From Ursus arctos (Eukaryota > Chordata > Mammalia > Carnivora > Ursidae): a DNA stretch of 64,000 nt. The position numbers and the translations under genes were made by a program. This document shows, in pieces, positions 54,155 through 64,000 of the stretch; the stretch's first letter is position 1; every line of letters starts with the position of its first letter. The notes under the pieces were generated by a model. It saw only the letters and a list, made by a program, of their open reading frames with translations. It was not told where the DNA came from and did not search any database. The stretch covers positions 12,678,501-12,742,500 of the forward strand of contig NW_026623008.1 of assembly GCF_023065955.2 (NCBI RefSeq), in the 5' to 3' direction.

Positions 54155-54715
54155 CCAGAGGGAGCTTTCAGATCATGGCACCTGCTGCTCGAAGCCCTAC
54201 AAAGCCTTCCCAGCTCACGTGGGAGAGAATCCCGGCTTCTGGTAGCTTCAGGGCTGCAAGATCGCAGATGATTCCCACCACGTGACCAGCCCCATCACCC
54301 ACCCCTCTTGCTCCCTGGCCATCCTCTGGGCACCTCAGCCTTGTGGCCAAGCTTGTTCCCGCCTCAGGACATTTGCTCGTGCTTCTCCTCTGCCAGGTAC
54401 ACTCTTCCCATCCCAGGTCCCAGATCAGACGTCCGCTCTGCAGAGATGTCTCCCTGATCCCCCATCTGAAGGGGTCCCCCCAACCCAGTCCCTTATCCCT
54501 TTGTTCCTGTTTGTTTGCTCCTTGCTTTTCATGGCATGGACTACTGCCCGGTGTGATGCTCCCATTTATGTATCTGAGTATGTGTTTTCCCTTTTGTGTC
54601 CCTAATGCGACCCTGAGGCTGAGAGCTTGGTCCCTCTAGCTCACCTCTGCTCCTGCGGTGTCGGGTCGGTACCAGGCAGCTCCATAGTCAGCAGCCAATA
54701 AATACTTCTTATACA
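54155..54715 (+). mobile_element. L2 LINE 3' region, sense
   Basis: gccagagggagctttcagat, gccctacaaagccttcccag, cctcaggacatttgctcgtg, ctctgccaggtacactcttc, gagatgtctccctgatcccc, ggtaccaggcagctccatag, agccaataaatacttcttat. Confidence 0.85.
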
Positions 54716-54744
54716 GATACGTGAACTCCTGGCCAGAGGGTCAG

Positions 54745-54900
54745 GTTATTAAACCACAGCCTGGCATTGAGACCAGGGCCCAGGGGCCTAGTCCTGATTC
54801 CGCAGGGAAGCTGCAGTGTGACTTGGCCAGTGACTCAGCTTCTCTGAGCCTCACTGTCCTTTTTCCAGTGCATAAATGGGAGAGAGCACTCGGCGCTGGG
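54745..54900 (+). mobile_element. MIR fragment
   Basis: ctagtcctgattccgcaggg, gtgtgacttggccagtgact, cttctctgagcctcactgtc, cagtgcataaatgggagag. Confidence 0.72.
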
Positions 54901-55144
54901 CATCCCTCCCAGCTCTATCCCTATCTGCCTTCCCCCTGGTGTACTATCGACAGGAAGAGGTGGTGGACCCAGTCCCCAGGGTGACGGGGCTCTGTGCACA
55001 GCCAGGGCTGGGACCAGGGAGACAGAAGCCCAGAGTTCTGAGACGTGCCAGGAACCCGCTTCGGCACCCGATGGGTTCTGTGTTCTCGTGTGTGGATTCT
55101 CAGGCGAGCGGCAAGCCCTTGCAATGGCAATTTCCTTGTGAGCC

Positions 55145-55300
55145 GGGCTGACACTCCTAATTATTATTTGGAGAGGCTTGGGGAGGCTCGGTTAATTGAT
55201 TACGTATTTCCTTCCTTGACAGGGCATTTGTTTGGTTGTGTCGTTCTTTTTCCCTTCCCGTGTTAAGTTAATGTTCCTGGGCATGTTGAGTATTTTGTGG
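55145..55300. promoter_or_regulatory. Candidate conserved noncoding element
   Basis: ctcctaattattatttggag, cggttaattgattacgtatt, gttaagttaatgttcctggg. taattatta and ttaattga resemble homeodomain-type sites. No repeat signature; role inferred. Confidence 0.3.
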
Positions 55301-55454
55301 GGACCATGGGACTAAAGCCAGTCGTAACTCTCCCCTCACTCGCCAACCCTGCCAGGGGCTTTCGAGTGCTTAATTTAACTTCCCTGGACCTTGGCTTCCC
55401 CCACGAGAGTGATGATACAGCCAGAGCCCTAAGATCTGAGGTCTAACAGTACAG

Positions 55455-55640
55455 CGAAGGCCAGTGTTCTTTAAGCTCTTACTGCTGTGAGCACTGCACA
55501 CCCATTGACTTGCAAATCCTCAGTGTGGAGGTGCTGTCACTATCCTCATTGGGAGGTGAAAGGATGAAGTTCAGAGAGGTGAAGTGACTTGCCCAAGGTC
55601 ACACAGCTGGTACGTGGCCGAGCCAGGTGAGAGGTGAGAG
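55455..55640 (-). mobile_element. MIR fragment, antisense
   Basis: ttgacttgcaaatcctcagt, cactatcctcattgggaggt, ttcagagaggtgaagtgact, tgcccaaggtcacacagctg, gtacgtggccgagccagg. Confidence 0.88.
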
Positions 55641-56494
55641 GCAGGACACTGGGCTCTCAGCCACTGTTCTGCAAATGTTCCAGCAGGCTTGGAGTATGGG
55701 GACATGGGACCCCCATCACCCTTGGCTGTGGTGCAGGCAGATGGGCCACTACCAGATGCTTCTACCGGATGCTATTCATGGTGATGTTGGGCAGGACTTG
55801 GAGCCTCCCCACGGGCGGGGTGGCGGGGGGATAGTTCTAGGACCTCTGATCTTCAAAGTGCCTAACCCAGAGTCCAGCCCATGGTGGTGATAAGTAAGAG
55901 CTGAGTGGGCCACGGGGGCTCCTCTCAGTGTACGGATGTGTAGTGTGTATTCTGTATGAGACAAGTTGACCCCATTGTGCAAAACAACAAGGTCAACTAT
56001 ACTAATACTGATGGAGGGGAAAGGTCATTGCTCCTGGGAGAGCTTCTCCCCTTGCTCCAGCAGGGACTCTCTGCTCCCGTGACCTCAGGAGCCTTTCTCA
56101 TCACCTTCCGCGGTCTGACCACTAGAGCGTCGCTCCTGGAGGCAGGGACGGTGTCCGCACCAGGCTTTGCTGAGCTCAGCGTGGAGGAAATGCTGAGGGA
56201 AACAAGGAATAAGGGAAGGATTCAGCTTCTCCTTCTGCTCTTTGGGGGGCCCCTTGCCCAGCTCCGCCCCCAGGTACCCCTCCTGGGTACACTCCTGCTC
56301 CTGGTCTGGCCTGGAATGTTCCGGGAGCAAGTGGGGAAAGGAGTCGTTGCACATTGTCTTTATCTGTTCATTCAGCCCACATTTCTGAGCGCCTCTGATG
56401 GGCCGGTCACCAGCTTAAGCAGAGCAGGGAGACACGATGGCAGAAAAAGCCAGACCCCTCCCCCAGAGTGCTATGGGGCACTTTCGTGGGTTTG

Positions 56495-56690
56495 ATTATT
56501 TTACACGGATGATCTCATGCGAGCCTCGCCGCACCCCGTGAGGCAGGGCATGCCCCATGCCCCACTTTACAGCTGAGGAGACTGAGGCCCAGGCAGACAT
56601 GTACAGAGACCATGACGGTACAGTGTGTGCAGCCCAGGGATGGGTGACAGGTCCGAGGCATGCAGGTGGGGTCTTCCCATGCCCAGGCTG
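56495..56690 (-). mobile_element. MIR fragment, antisense
   Basis: ttttacacggatgatctcat, cgagcctcgccgcaccccgt-type block, ccccactttacagctgagga, gactgaggcccaggcagac. Confidence 0.78.
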
Positions 56691-57459
56691 CCCATACGCC
56701 GGGGCTGCAGAGCCCCTGTATGAGGGCCGCCCGGGTCTGGGGCAGCGGGGTGCGGGAGAGTAACATGCTTAGTAAGCTTTTCCCTGAGGGGTCAGAGACC
56801 CAATACCAGGAACCTCACCTTGGTGCTTCTCTCTGTCTGGGGGGAGCTGGCCCTGATTGCCTCCTCTACTTGACCACTCCATGCCTTGCCCACAGCCCCA
56901 GAACCCCACTTCCACCTTCCCCTGGGGCCCTCCTCTGGAGATTCAGACAAGAAGCAGGAGTCCCCTTTTCTGGCTTGACATGAGTGCGGTGGGAAGGCAG
57001 AGGGATGGCCCAGACCACTCTCTGAGATCTATGGACACAACAGAGCCCGAATCCATACCCAAGTCCCCGGCAGGACACACCCAGAATTTTCAGCAGGCAT
57101 CAGGCTGGGTTGGGCAGCGCCGAATGGCTGGAGCTCAGGCTGAGGGGCTCAGGATCCCACTCAGTGCCTGGTAGCCACGATTCCTCTCATTCACACTGCC
57201 TCATTGGAGAAGCTGTGGCTAGGCTCTGTCTGGGCTCTGCGTCAGGGCCCCTCTCTCCACTATGACCCCTGAGCTGCCAGGCGCCCCCTCACTGAACCCC
57301 GCCCCCACCCCCAGCTTCTCCCCATCGTGGGTCATTGAGAAAGAGAGGAGACGCCCACAAAGACTCTGTCGGTGGGTCTGGCGTCCTCGAAGGGCTTCCA
57401 AGGAGAAATGTGACTTTTGTTGCTTTCATCTTTGTAGCCACGACACGAATTATATCATA

Positions 57460-57715
57460 TAAAAACGATATCAGCACTTGTCTGGGGCTTCCTATGTGCC
57501 AAGCACAAGTACTTCACTTGTAAAAACTCACAGCCATGGAGAAAATGTCACTACTTGTCCCATTTCACAGATAGGTTCACTGAGGGGTCAATAGCTTAAA
57601 CGTTTTGGCCCAGTTTAAGTACGAGGCAAGGGGCAGAGCCAGGATTTGAACCCAGGCAGCTGACAGCCAGGGTATGTGTCCTTCCCCACTAGACCACACC
57701 ACCGCTTCTGCCACT
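57460..57715 (-). mobile_element. MIR, antisense, nearly full length
   Basis: ggcttcctatgtgccaagca, acttcacttgtaaaaactca, tgtcccatttcacagatagg, gagccaggatttgaacccag, actagaccacaccaccgctt. Extends through the tRNA-like head. Confidence 0.92.
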
Positions 57716-57784
57716 GGCCTGTGAGTTCATTCACCTGTTTGTGTGTTGCATGAGTGAAGCATCCGGGGAATCTGGAGGAAGGGG

Positions 57785-57925
57785 CCAGGCTCAGGGGTTA
57801 AGCAGACCAGAAGGGGGAGCACAGAGCTGCCCCTTCAGAGCTGCGGGTCGTGGGGCTGTGGGGCCGATCACTTGGTCTCCCTGAGCCCTGGCGTCACGCT
57901 TCCATGACAGTCCCGTCCTACCCCG
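57785..57925 (+). mobile_element. MIR fragment
   Basis: aggctcaggggttaagcaga head, ggggctgtggggccgatcac, tggtctccctgagccctggc. Confidence 0.55.
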
Positions 57926-58559
57926 GGGTGGGGGGGTGGGCGTTCCATCCCCTGCCTCCAGCCAGTGGCGAAGCCTGTTTTGCCTCTGCAAGATGCCATG
58001 GAGGGGGCGGGTGATGAGGGCTGGGCCCCAGAGCAGCCCACATGCAGCTGCTGAGGTCTGACGGTACTCACCAGGGTGCCCCGGGGTGGGGGGAGCCCGA
58101 AGCTCATGAGCCCAGAGCAGGGCCCAGCAGAGGGCTGATAAGGAGAGGCTGGCCCGGGAGAGAGCGCACCTGGGCTGTGTCTCTGCTCCGTGAGCTCTCC
58201 CTGCTCTGTTTCTCCCCCACCTGCCGGGGCTGTGATGCCAGCCTGAGAGCCAGGGTGGGGAGGGGCACGTGGAGGCCCTGCTAGCTGCTCTGGCTGATGC
58301 TCTTTGGATGCCACTCGGTGTCCCCAGTCCTGCCCATGGCTACCTGCGCCTCACCCCCGGCTCAGCAACCCTCCATCCGCAGCCTCTTGGAGGCCAACAG
58401 AACCAACTCCAGGGGCCTCTGTCAAGCTTCTGAGGCTCTGCCCTGGGGGGGCGGTCCCCATCTACGTATCTCCCTTTTACACGAAGAAATACACACAGTA
58501 CAGTGCTTAATGCAGAGGCTTCCAGCTCCGGGAACCACACACCCACCCCGGTGTCCGCC

Positions 58560-58935
58560 CGCCACTCGGAGTGGGATGTAAGACATTCCCAGCATCCCAC
58601 AGGGTGTCCTTCCACCAAGAGGGAACACGGTTCTAACTTCTGAATCAACTCAGACTAGTTTCTCCCGGGCTTGCTTTGCACGTAAGCGGAATTGCCCACT
58701 GCGCGGCCGGCTTCCTTGCCTCGGCATGACGTCTGGGAGATGTGTCCGCGTGGTGACCTGACTCGGTGGATAATCCTTTCTCATCGCTGTGAACTACTCC
58801 GTTGTGGAGCTCAATTACAGGCTATTTGTCTGTTCTCCTGTGCAGGGACGTCGGGGTTGCTGCTTCTAGTTTTGAGCAATGACAAGTAAAGGTGCTTTGA
58901 ACGTGAGAGTTCAATTCTCTCGGATGCATCCCTTG
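58560..58935 (-). mobile_element. L1 (old L1M-type) fragment, antisense
   Basis: gaactactccgttgtggagc, aggctatttgtctgttctcc, tgctgcttctagttttgagc, ggtgctttgaacgtgagagt follow the antisense L1 3' order ('taatattccattg', 'catctgttgatgg', 'ttttgg.tattatg', 'gctgctatgaacat'). Diverged. Confidence 0.6.
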
Positions 58936-58984
58936 GAGAGAAGATGCAGGAGCGTGGCGGGGGGGTGGGATGTTCAACGTCGGT

Positions 58985-59405
58985 GGAGGCCGCCTGTACT
59001 AATTTGCTAGGGCGGTATTCTTTCATAGTTCTGGAGCCTCGAAGTATGAAACTAAGGTGTCAGCAGAGCCATGCTCCCTCTGAAAGCTCTAGGGAAGTAT
59101 CCTCCCTCACCTCTTCCCGGCATCTGGTGGTGGCCGGCAGTCCTTGGCTCACGCGTGCATCCCTCCCTTCTCTGCCTCTGTCCTCACACGGCAGCCTCCC
59201 TCTGGCTCTGTGCCTGTCTGATCCAATTTCCCTCCAATAAGGGACACCAGACGTCAGATTCGGGCTCACCCTCATCCAGTATGACCTCATCGTACCTTGC
59301 TTCTATCTACAAAATATCCTACTTCCAAGTAATGTCTCATTCACAGGTACCGAGAGCGAGGATGTCAACATGTCTTTGGAGGGACCCAGTTCAGCCTCCA
59401 GCACT
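58985..59405 (-). mobile_element. ERVL-MaLR (MST/MLT1-type) solitary LTR, antisense
   Basis: ctgtactaatttgctagggc, tttcatagttctggagcctc, gtccttggctcacgcgtgca, aataagggacaccagacgtc, ctcatccagtatgacctcat, gaggatgtcaacatgtcttt match the inverted MaLR LTR order. Non-coding relic with no internal retroviral genes. Confidence 0.8.
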
Positions 59406-59689
59406 GCCTGTTTCCCAAGTACTTTAACCCTTTCCAAGCCCCGCCAGCAAGGAATAAAAGTCTAGATGCTCCATATCTTTCGTGTTCCTACCCTTGGTCC
59501 AGCCAGAAGGGTGACTCTATTTCTTAAAGCACCCACCATGCTTCTCTGCCACCTGACTTTGCAGAAGTGGCACCCACCACCGTGGCCTGTCTACCCCCCA
59601 CCCCCCACTAATACTTTCAGAACAAACTCACGTGTGTCTGCCCCTGGGAATCTGCCCTGAGAACTCTGCCTATCTCAACAGGCCCTCCC

Positions 59690-60068
59690 TGCTCTTCAAA
59701 CCCAGGCGAGCAAGGGCCTCGCCTCTCTGCGATCCGTTTCTTTGCCTGGAATGCTCCAGATGTCTACATGGCTTCCTCCTCCGTTTGCTCCGAGCCTCTG
59801 CTCAGGCGTCACCTCTGGAGGGAGGCCTTCCCTGACTACTTTGTCTGACACAGCATCCCATCACTATCTTTATTCTGCCTTTTTCCCCTAGAATATATCT
59901 AGGTAACTTCCTCGTGTTATATGATACATACTTACAAGTTTGCTTGTTTATGGTCTCCCTTGCCCTCTAGAAATCACAGTTCCTCTCCTCTCCTGCTCAC
60001 CCGTTCCATCCCCAGCACCTGGAAGGTTGCCGGGCAATCAATCAATCCTTGTTAAAGAAATGAATAAC
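59690..60068 (+). mobile_element. L2 LINE 3' region, sense
   Basis: cctggaatgctccagatgtc, ctctgctcaggcgtcacctc, ggaggccttccctgactact, cccagcacctggaaggttgc, ccttgttaaagaaatgaata. Confidence 0.9.
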
Positions 60069-60184
60069 TGGATCTGTAGAATGGGGTGAGAGCGCCTGCT
60101 TGCCCCGGGGAGGGTGGCCGCGGGGGGAGGAAGTACGATCTCGCTCGGTCAGGTTCTAGCACAGTAGCGGCGAACTCCACCCCT

Positions 60185-60545
60185 GCGGCGGCTGTATTCC
60201 TGTCTTCCCGTCTCTGCCACAAATCACCATAAGCCCAGGGGCTTCAAATGCCACAAATGCAGGATGTTACAATTCTGGAGGTCGGAAGTCTGATGTGGGT
60301 CTCACTGAGCTAAGATCAGGGGTCAGGAGGGCTGAGTTCCTTACGGAAGCTCCAGGGAAGAACCCATGTCTTTGGCTCTTGAAGCTTCTGGAAGTGCCCA
60401 CATGCCTGGGCTTGTGGCCCCCTGACAGCCGTGGCATCGTGCCAGCCTGGACTTCTGTGACCACCTCTTCCTTCCCGAGCCTGCCCCTCCTCCCATCTCT
60501 GCTTGGGACTCTTGTGATTTCAGCGTCCAGGAGAGTCTTCCCACC
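60185..60545 (-). mobile_element. LTR-like (MaLR/ERVL-type) relic, antisense
   Basis: caaatcaccataagcccagg, tacaattctggaggtcggaa, gtctgatgtgggtctcactg, gggctgagttccttacggaa, gggcttgtggccccctgaca follow a common inverted LTR-type repeat. Class assignment is from recall. Confidence 0.6.
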
Positions 60546-60629
60546 TTGGGATCCTTAACCACATGTGGGAAGACCCTTTGACCGTCAGTAAGATGCAGGG
60601 ACCATCCACCTCCTCTTTTCTATACCTCC

Positions 60630-60785
60630 AGGTCCCTCTTCAGTGCCTGGTGCACAGCAGGTGCTCAGGAACTTGGCATGGGCTCCTTGCGAGGAAGAAG
60701 CCCTGCTAACCCCCCCACCGCCCCCGTGCCCCATCCTGGGCTGGCCTGGTAGGCTGGGCCACTCAAAGGCATTTGTTGAACTGAG
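60630..60785 (+). mobile_element. L2/MIR 3' tail fragments
   Basis: cagtgcctggtgcacagcag, gtgctcaggaacttggca, and later aaaggcatttgttgaactga. Confidence 0.5.
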
Positions 60786-61059
60786 CGGACCCACTGGGTG
60801 CTGTGTGGGGCCGGTGCGAAGACTGCCTGGGTAGAGAAGGGGGGCAGGGGTCTGGGGAGGAGGAGGCTGGTAGGGGAGAGGAAAGAGAAGGCATTGCATC
60901 TGGAGAGGGAAGAGGTGGCCAGATCATACGGGATTTGGTCTCCAAATGAAAGGGTTCGAGTTCAACCCCCTCAGGGTGTCGTGGACCTGGATCTTTATCG
61001 GGAATAATCAAGCCAAAACATAAGGAACCCCTAAGACAGGAGATGCCATGATAGGGTCA

Positions 61060-61265
61060 CCCTAGCACTAGGTTCCTGGCGTCCGATTCCCCGCTCTGCC
61101 ACACTGGCTGTGGGACCCTAGGCGGGGGCTGAGCTTCCCCCTCTTTAAACTGGGACTGATGATAATAACAGGACCTACCTTGTAGAATGCTCCCAAGGCT
61201 TAGATGACTTCGTAAAGCTCTTAGAGCTGGCACAAGACACAGGGAGTAGAAGCGGGGTGATGATT
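61060..61265 (+). mobile_element. MIR, nearly full length
   Basis: ttccccgctctgccacactg, gctgtgggaccctaggcggg, ctctttaaactgggactgat, gataataacaggacctacct, tgtagaatgctcccaaggct, gtaaagctcttagagctggc. Confidence 0.88.
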
Positions 61266-61299
61266 ATGGGCTAAGCACCTTACATGGGTGTTGGCCTCT

Positions 61300-61432
61300 G
61301 CCACGTTCACCCAGCAACCTTTACTGAACGCCTGAGATGAGCCAGGCATGGCCCTGGGCCCTAGGAAGATAGTGGTGACCAACCCCACCCAGGCCCTGCT
61401 TACACAGGGCTCTCAATTACTACTGGGGGGAG
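61300..61432 (-). mobile_element. L2 3' region, antisense
   Basis: tactgaacgcctgagatgag, ccaggcatggccctgggccc, ataccacc-like block gatagtggtgaccaacccca, ggccctgcttacacagggct. Confidence 0.7.
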
Positions 61433-61434
61433 GA

Positions 61435-61580
61435 ATCATTATTGCTCCCATTTCACAGGTGGGAACACTGACACCTACAAGGGCCCAGCACTTGAGGTCA
61501 CGTGACTAGAAAGCAGAGGTGCCGGCATTTAAGACCCGACAGTCTGCGCTCTGTGTGGACCCCTGCCTTCTGTTGCTTCC
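61435..61580 (-). mobile_element. MIR fragment, antisense
   Basis: cattattgctcccatttcac, aggtgggaacactgacacct, gaggtcacgtgactagaaag, gacagtctgcgctctgtgtg. Confidence 0.75.
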
Positions 61581-61689
61581 TGCTTTGCGTCCCTAGTACC
61601 CAGAGCCCTGGAACTCTGCCCTGAGTCTTTCTGGAAAACTTGGAAGCGGCTCTGAAGCAGGGGTCTCTTGCCTTATTACAGCCATCTCG

Positions 61690-62025
61690 GGAAGACATGA
61701 AAATTTGGCTCTGATCAAATTAGACCCGTGTTGTGGTATAACTTTCTATATTCACCATAAAGCTAATAAACTAATAAATTAGACAGAATGAAAATATCAT
61801 TGGGCAGGACTACACACTAGCGCGTGGCCGTAATTACTCCCGCGGCCGGGGCCAATTTCTCAAATTTCGCCTTGGCCAACTTTCCTCCACTCACCATGTC
61901 CCTAATAAGGCATAACTCACTCTATAAACATTAAATTGACTTATTTATTTTAAATTACGGTGGCACTGAAAACCACCTTGATAAACCTATTCTCATGCAT
62001 CTGCCTTCTCCTGAACATAGCCCGA
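61690..62025. promoter_or_regulatory. AT-rich candidate conserved noncoding element
   Basis: About 330 bp, non-repetitive, with ggctctgatcaaattagacc, aaagctaataaactaataaa, taattactcccgcggccggg, attaaattgacttatttatt. It is flanked on both sides by MIR/L2 relics but carries none itself. The repeat-free, AT-rich, motif-dense character resembles a developmental enhancer; conservation was not tested. Confidence 0.38.
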
Positions 62026-62199
62026 TTTTTTTTTTGTAACAAAGTCATTGTCTAGTCTGCCTCGGCCCTCCCCCTTCTCCTCACCGTCCTCCTCCTCCAG
62101 CCCAGCCTGGCTGCTGTCTCTTGCTACGTTCCAGCTCTAGAGATTTGACTCATTCCCTGGAGGCCAGCAGGTCATCCTTCATGTAGAAAGATGATTCAT

Positions 62200-62435
62200 G
62201 CCTAATTAATAGTAGTAACGGGGCTAACGTGTATTGAGTGCGTTTGACCGCTGCAGTGGGCAGGGCCCCCTGCTCCGGCTTCTGCATCCATGAACCTGTT
62301 GTAGCCTCATAATAAGCCCGTGAGGGCCACCCTTCATGAGCCCCACTCTGCAGATGAGGAAACAGGGACTCAGAGAAGTCAAGTGCCTTGCCTGAGGCCA
62401 CACAGAGAATGGCTTTTTGTAGCAGAGCCGGGGCC
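62200..62435 (-). mobile_element. MIR, antisense
   Basis: ggctaacgtgtattgagtgc, gttgtagcctcataataagc, cactctgcagatgaggaaac, gtcaagtgccttgcctgagg, ccacacagagaatggctttt. Confidence 0.85.
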
Positions 62436-63544
62436 CGGCCCGGGGAGGGGGGGTCGGAGGCTACCCGTCTACCATCCTATCTCTCAAGAGTTGCACAGAC
62501 GCCGATGAAGCATACAGCCCCAGAGAGCAGCTAGGAATTCCAGCGGCGATGAGACACATTCCTTGACCTGTAGGAGGCACTCGTAGCCTGGTAGGGACTC
62601 CGGAGTCCACAAGCATGTACCTGGCCTGGTGGACAGAGCGGCAGCAGGGTGCAGGGCTTGGATGGTTTATCAGAGACCATGCTTGGTGGGAAATGGCCAA
62701 AGAAGCAGGAGGAAGGATTTCCTGTTGGGGGGCACAGCAGAGGCAAAGGGCAGGCGGGGCACCCAGAAATCAGTGGCTGGAGCGAAGGCAGGGGAGTGTG
62801 CTCAAAGTGCCATGTGAGAGGAATCGTGGCAATGGGGAGCAGGGACAGGTCGCCTGTAAAACTAGAGGCCTTCCCCAGAGCCAGGGGGCAGGCGTGTTGA
62901 CTCTAGATGGCTCTTCCCAGACCAGGATTGTGGGCCACCCCACCCCCAGCTGCTGGCACTGTCCTGGGCCAGGGCAACCATTAAATGATATTGCTGTGAG
63001 CAAGAGGGAGAGCCCCTGCCCTACCCTCCCTTCCCTGCAAGCTCACAGGTGGGTGGACGGTTGCTCTGTTCCTCGTTCTCACTTTCCAACACCACCAAGA
63101 ACACATCTCCTCCTTACGTTGGCAATTAGCACGAGGAACAGATGGTGGAGCCTGTGGTGGAGAGTGATGTGTCCATTAAAATGCACCAGTCTGCCAAGCC
63201 ACTGCTCACTTCTGTGGGCCTTGTGTCCACTGAGCAGGGATGTGTGTGGGGGAGGGGGAGGGGGTTGGCTGAGCACGATGTCTGTTTGGCCTTGGTGGGC
63301 ATCCAAGGTGCCCACTGCAGGAGCTCGGACACAACAAGGCTTGTGGAGAGTAGCTCTGACGGGCGGCCACCACTGCATCCGCTCCGTGGCAGGCTCAGCG
63401 GAGCCCCCGACGGTCCCAGCTCCGCCACGCACTTGCTCCTTATGTTTCTCCTGTAAGTCCTTCCTCCCATGGGGTCTCACTCACAAACCGGGGCCACACA
63501 GGTCAAACCCAGCCCGTAAACGTGTTCTGTATGACCAACCCTGT
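62436..63544. other. GC-rich unique intronic sequence
   Basis: A 312-codon plus-strand frame (62615-63553) crosses this stretch. It has no recognised domain, has competing frames on the other strand, and ends in AT-rich sequence. Not supported as a gene. Confidence 0.45.
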
Positions 63545-63715
63545 TCTTTTTAATTAAAAAAACCTTTTCTTTAAAAATTAAATCAATGGCAAACTTTTGA
63601 AAATTAGGAGATCGCACATCCATATCTTTATTTTTGGCTTTTCTTTAAAAAGCTGACAATGTGGCCTTTTTAACGGTCATTCCCAAATTATAGCAATCTA
63701 GTGCCATCAGAGGTG
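63545..63715. promoter_or_regulatory. AT-rich candidate conserved noncoding element
   Basis: ctttttaattaaaaaaacct, aaaaattaaatcaatggcaa, catatctttatttttggctt, cattcccaaattatagcaat. No clear repeat signature; role inferred from composition. Confidence 0.28.
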
Positions 63716-63777
63716 GCTGGATTTACAGGAGGGAATCATCTCTCCATTCCCCACCACCCACCCACTTTCTGTTGTCT

Positions 63778-64000
63778 GAAACTGTATCAGTTAGTACTCA
63801 TTTGGGCCATATGTAACAAAAACCCAAAGTAAATGGGTCTTAAACTAGATAAAAATTTCTTTTTTTTTCTGAGAGCCCATGTAGCCTGTCCAGAGCATGG
63901 GGGGTGTTCCATGGTGTCAGGTGAGGAATTCAGGCTCCTTCACTACTGAAGCTCCACTGTGCATGGCCTCCATTCTCAAGGTCACCTCAAAGTCCAATAA
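63778..64000. mobile_element. Old MER-type interspersed repeat, truncated by window end
   Basis: ctgtatcagttagtactcat, gccatatgtaacaaaaaccc, gtctgtccagagcatg-like block and ggaattcaggctccttcact resemble a common dispersed repeat beginning 'gtatcagttaggattcagtt'. Family not assigned. Confidence 0.5.

Noticed and set aside
58985..59405. Intact endogenous retrovirus
   Set aside because: Only a diverged solitary MaLR-type LTR is visible; no gag, pol or env-like frame adjoins it.
62615..63553. 312-codon plus-strand frame
   Set aside because: No recognised domain, no splice context, competing frames on the opposite strand.

Overview
This is intronic mammalian DNA from a carnivore, with one recognisable protein-coding exon. 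The lineage call rests on tRNA-derived Can-SINE (SINEC) copies at about 7047, 13200(-), 24714, 28887, 29956 and 47588(-). The youngest one (29956-30167) resembles, from memory, the SINE subfamily of giant panda, bears and pinnipeds rather than dog or ferret subfamilies, so an arctoid caniform such as a bear, panda or seal is the best guess. That guess is an inference from recall, not a search.

The exon is at 41387-41508 on the + strand. It has a clean acceptor, a strong gtgagg donor, and 40 codons plus 2 nt of open frame. Its translation matches what I remember of the first immunoglobulin domain of IGSF21, a GPI-anchored synaptic adhesion protein that binds neurexin-2-alpha. The sequence upstream (1-41386) and downstream (41509-64000) is therefore read as two large introns of IGSF21. 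I found neither the preceding exon nor the following exon in the window.

Layout: 1-13 kb holds nested L1/L2 and MIR relics, a CTCTGT-rich tract, a TG/CA microsatellite and two ATCC arrays that share a flank. 13-16 kb holds an antisense Can-SINE and a MER5A element split by a short L1, which itself carries a 57-bp perfect copy of sequence lying 1.87 kb upstream. 16-31 kb alternates MIR, L2 and hAT relics with three Can-SINEs, the youngest inside an old L1. 31-45 kb is GC-rich and MIR/L2-rich, has several AT-rich patches that look like conserved noncoding elements, and contains the exon. 45-64 kb holds long antisense L2 pieces, an ordered CA/Z-DNA-type minisatellite, a MaLR-type LTR and more AT-rich candidate regulatory patches.

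No RNA gene, CRISPR array, intact transposon or second gene could be supported. The many open frames in the window are explained by GC-rich sequence and simple repeats. I do not see a previously undescribed system here. The most distinctive signal is the 57-bp templated-looking insertion.
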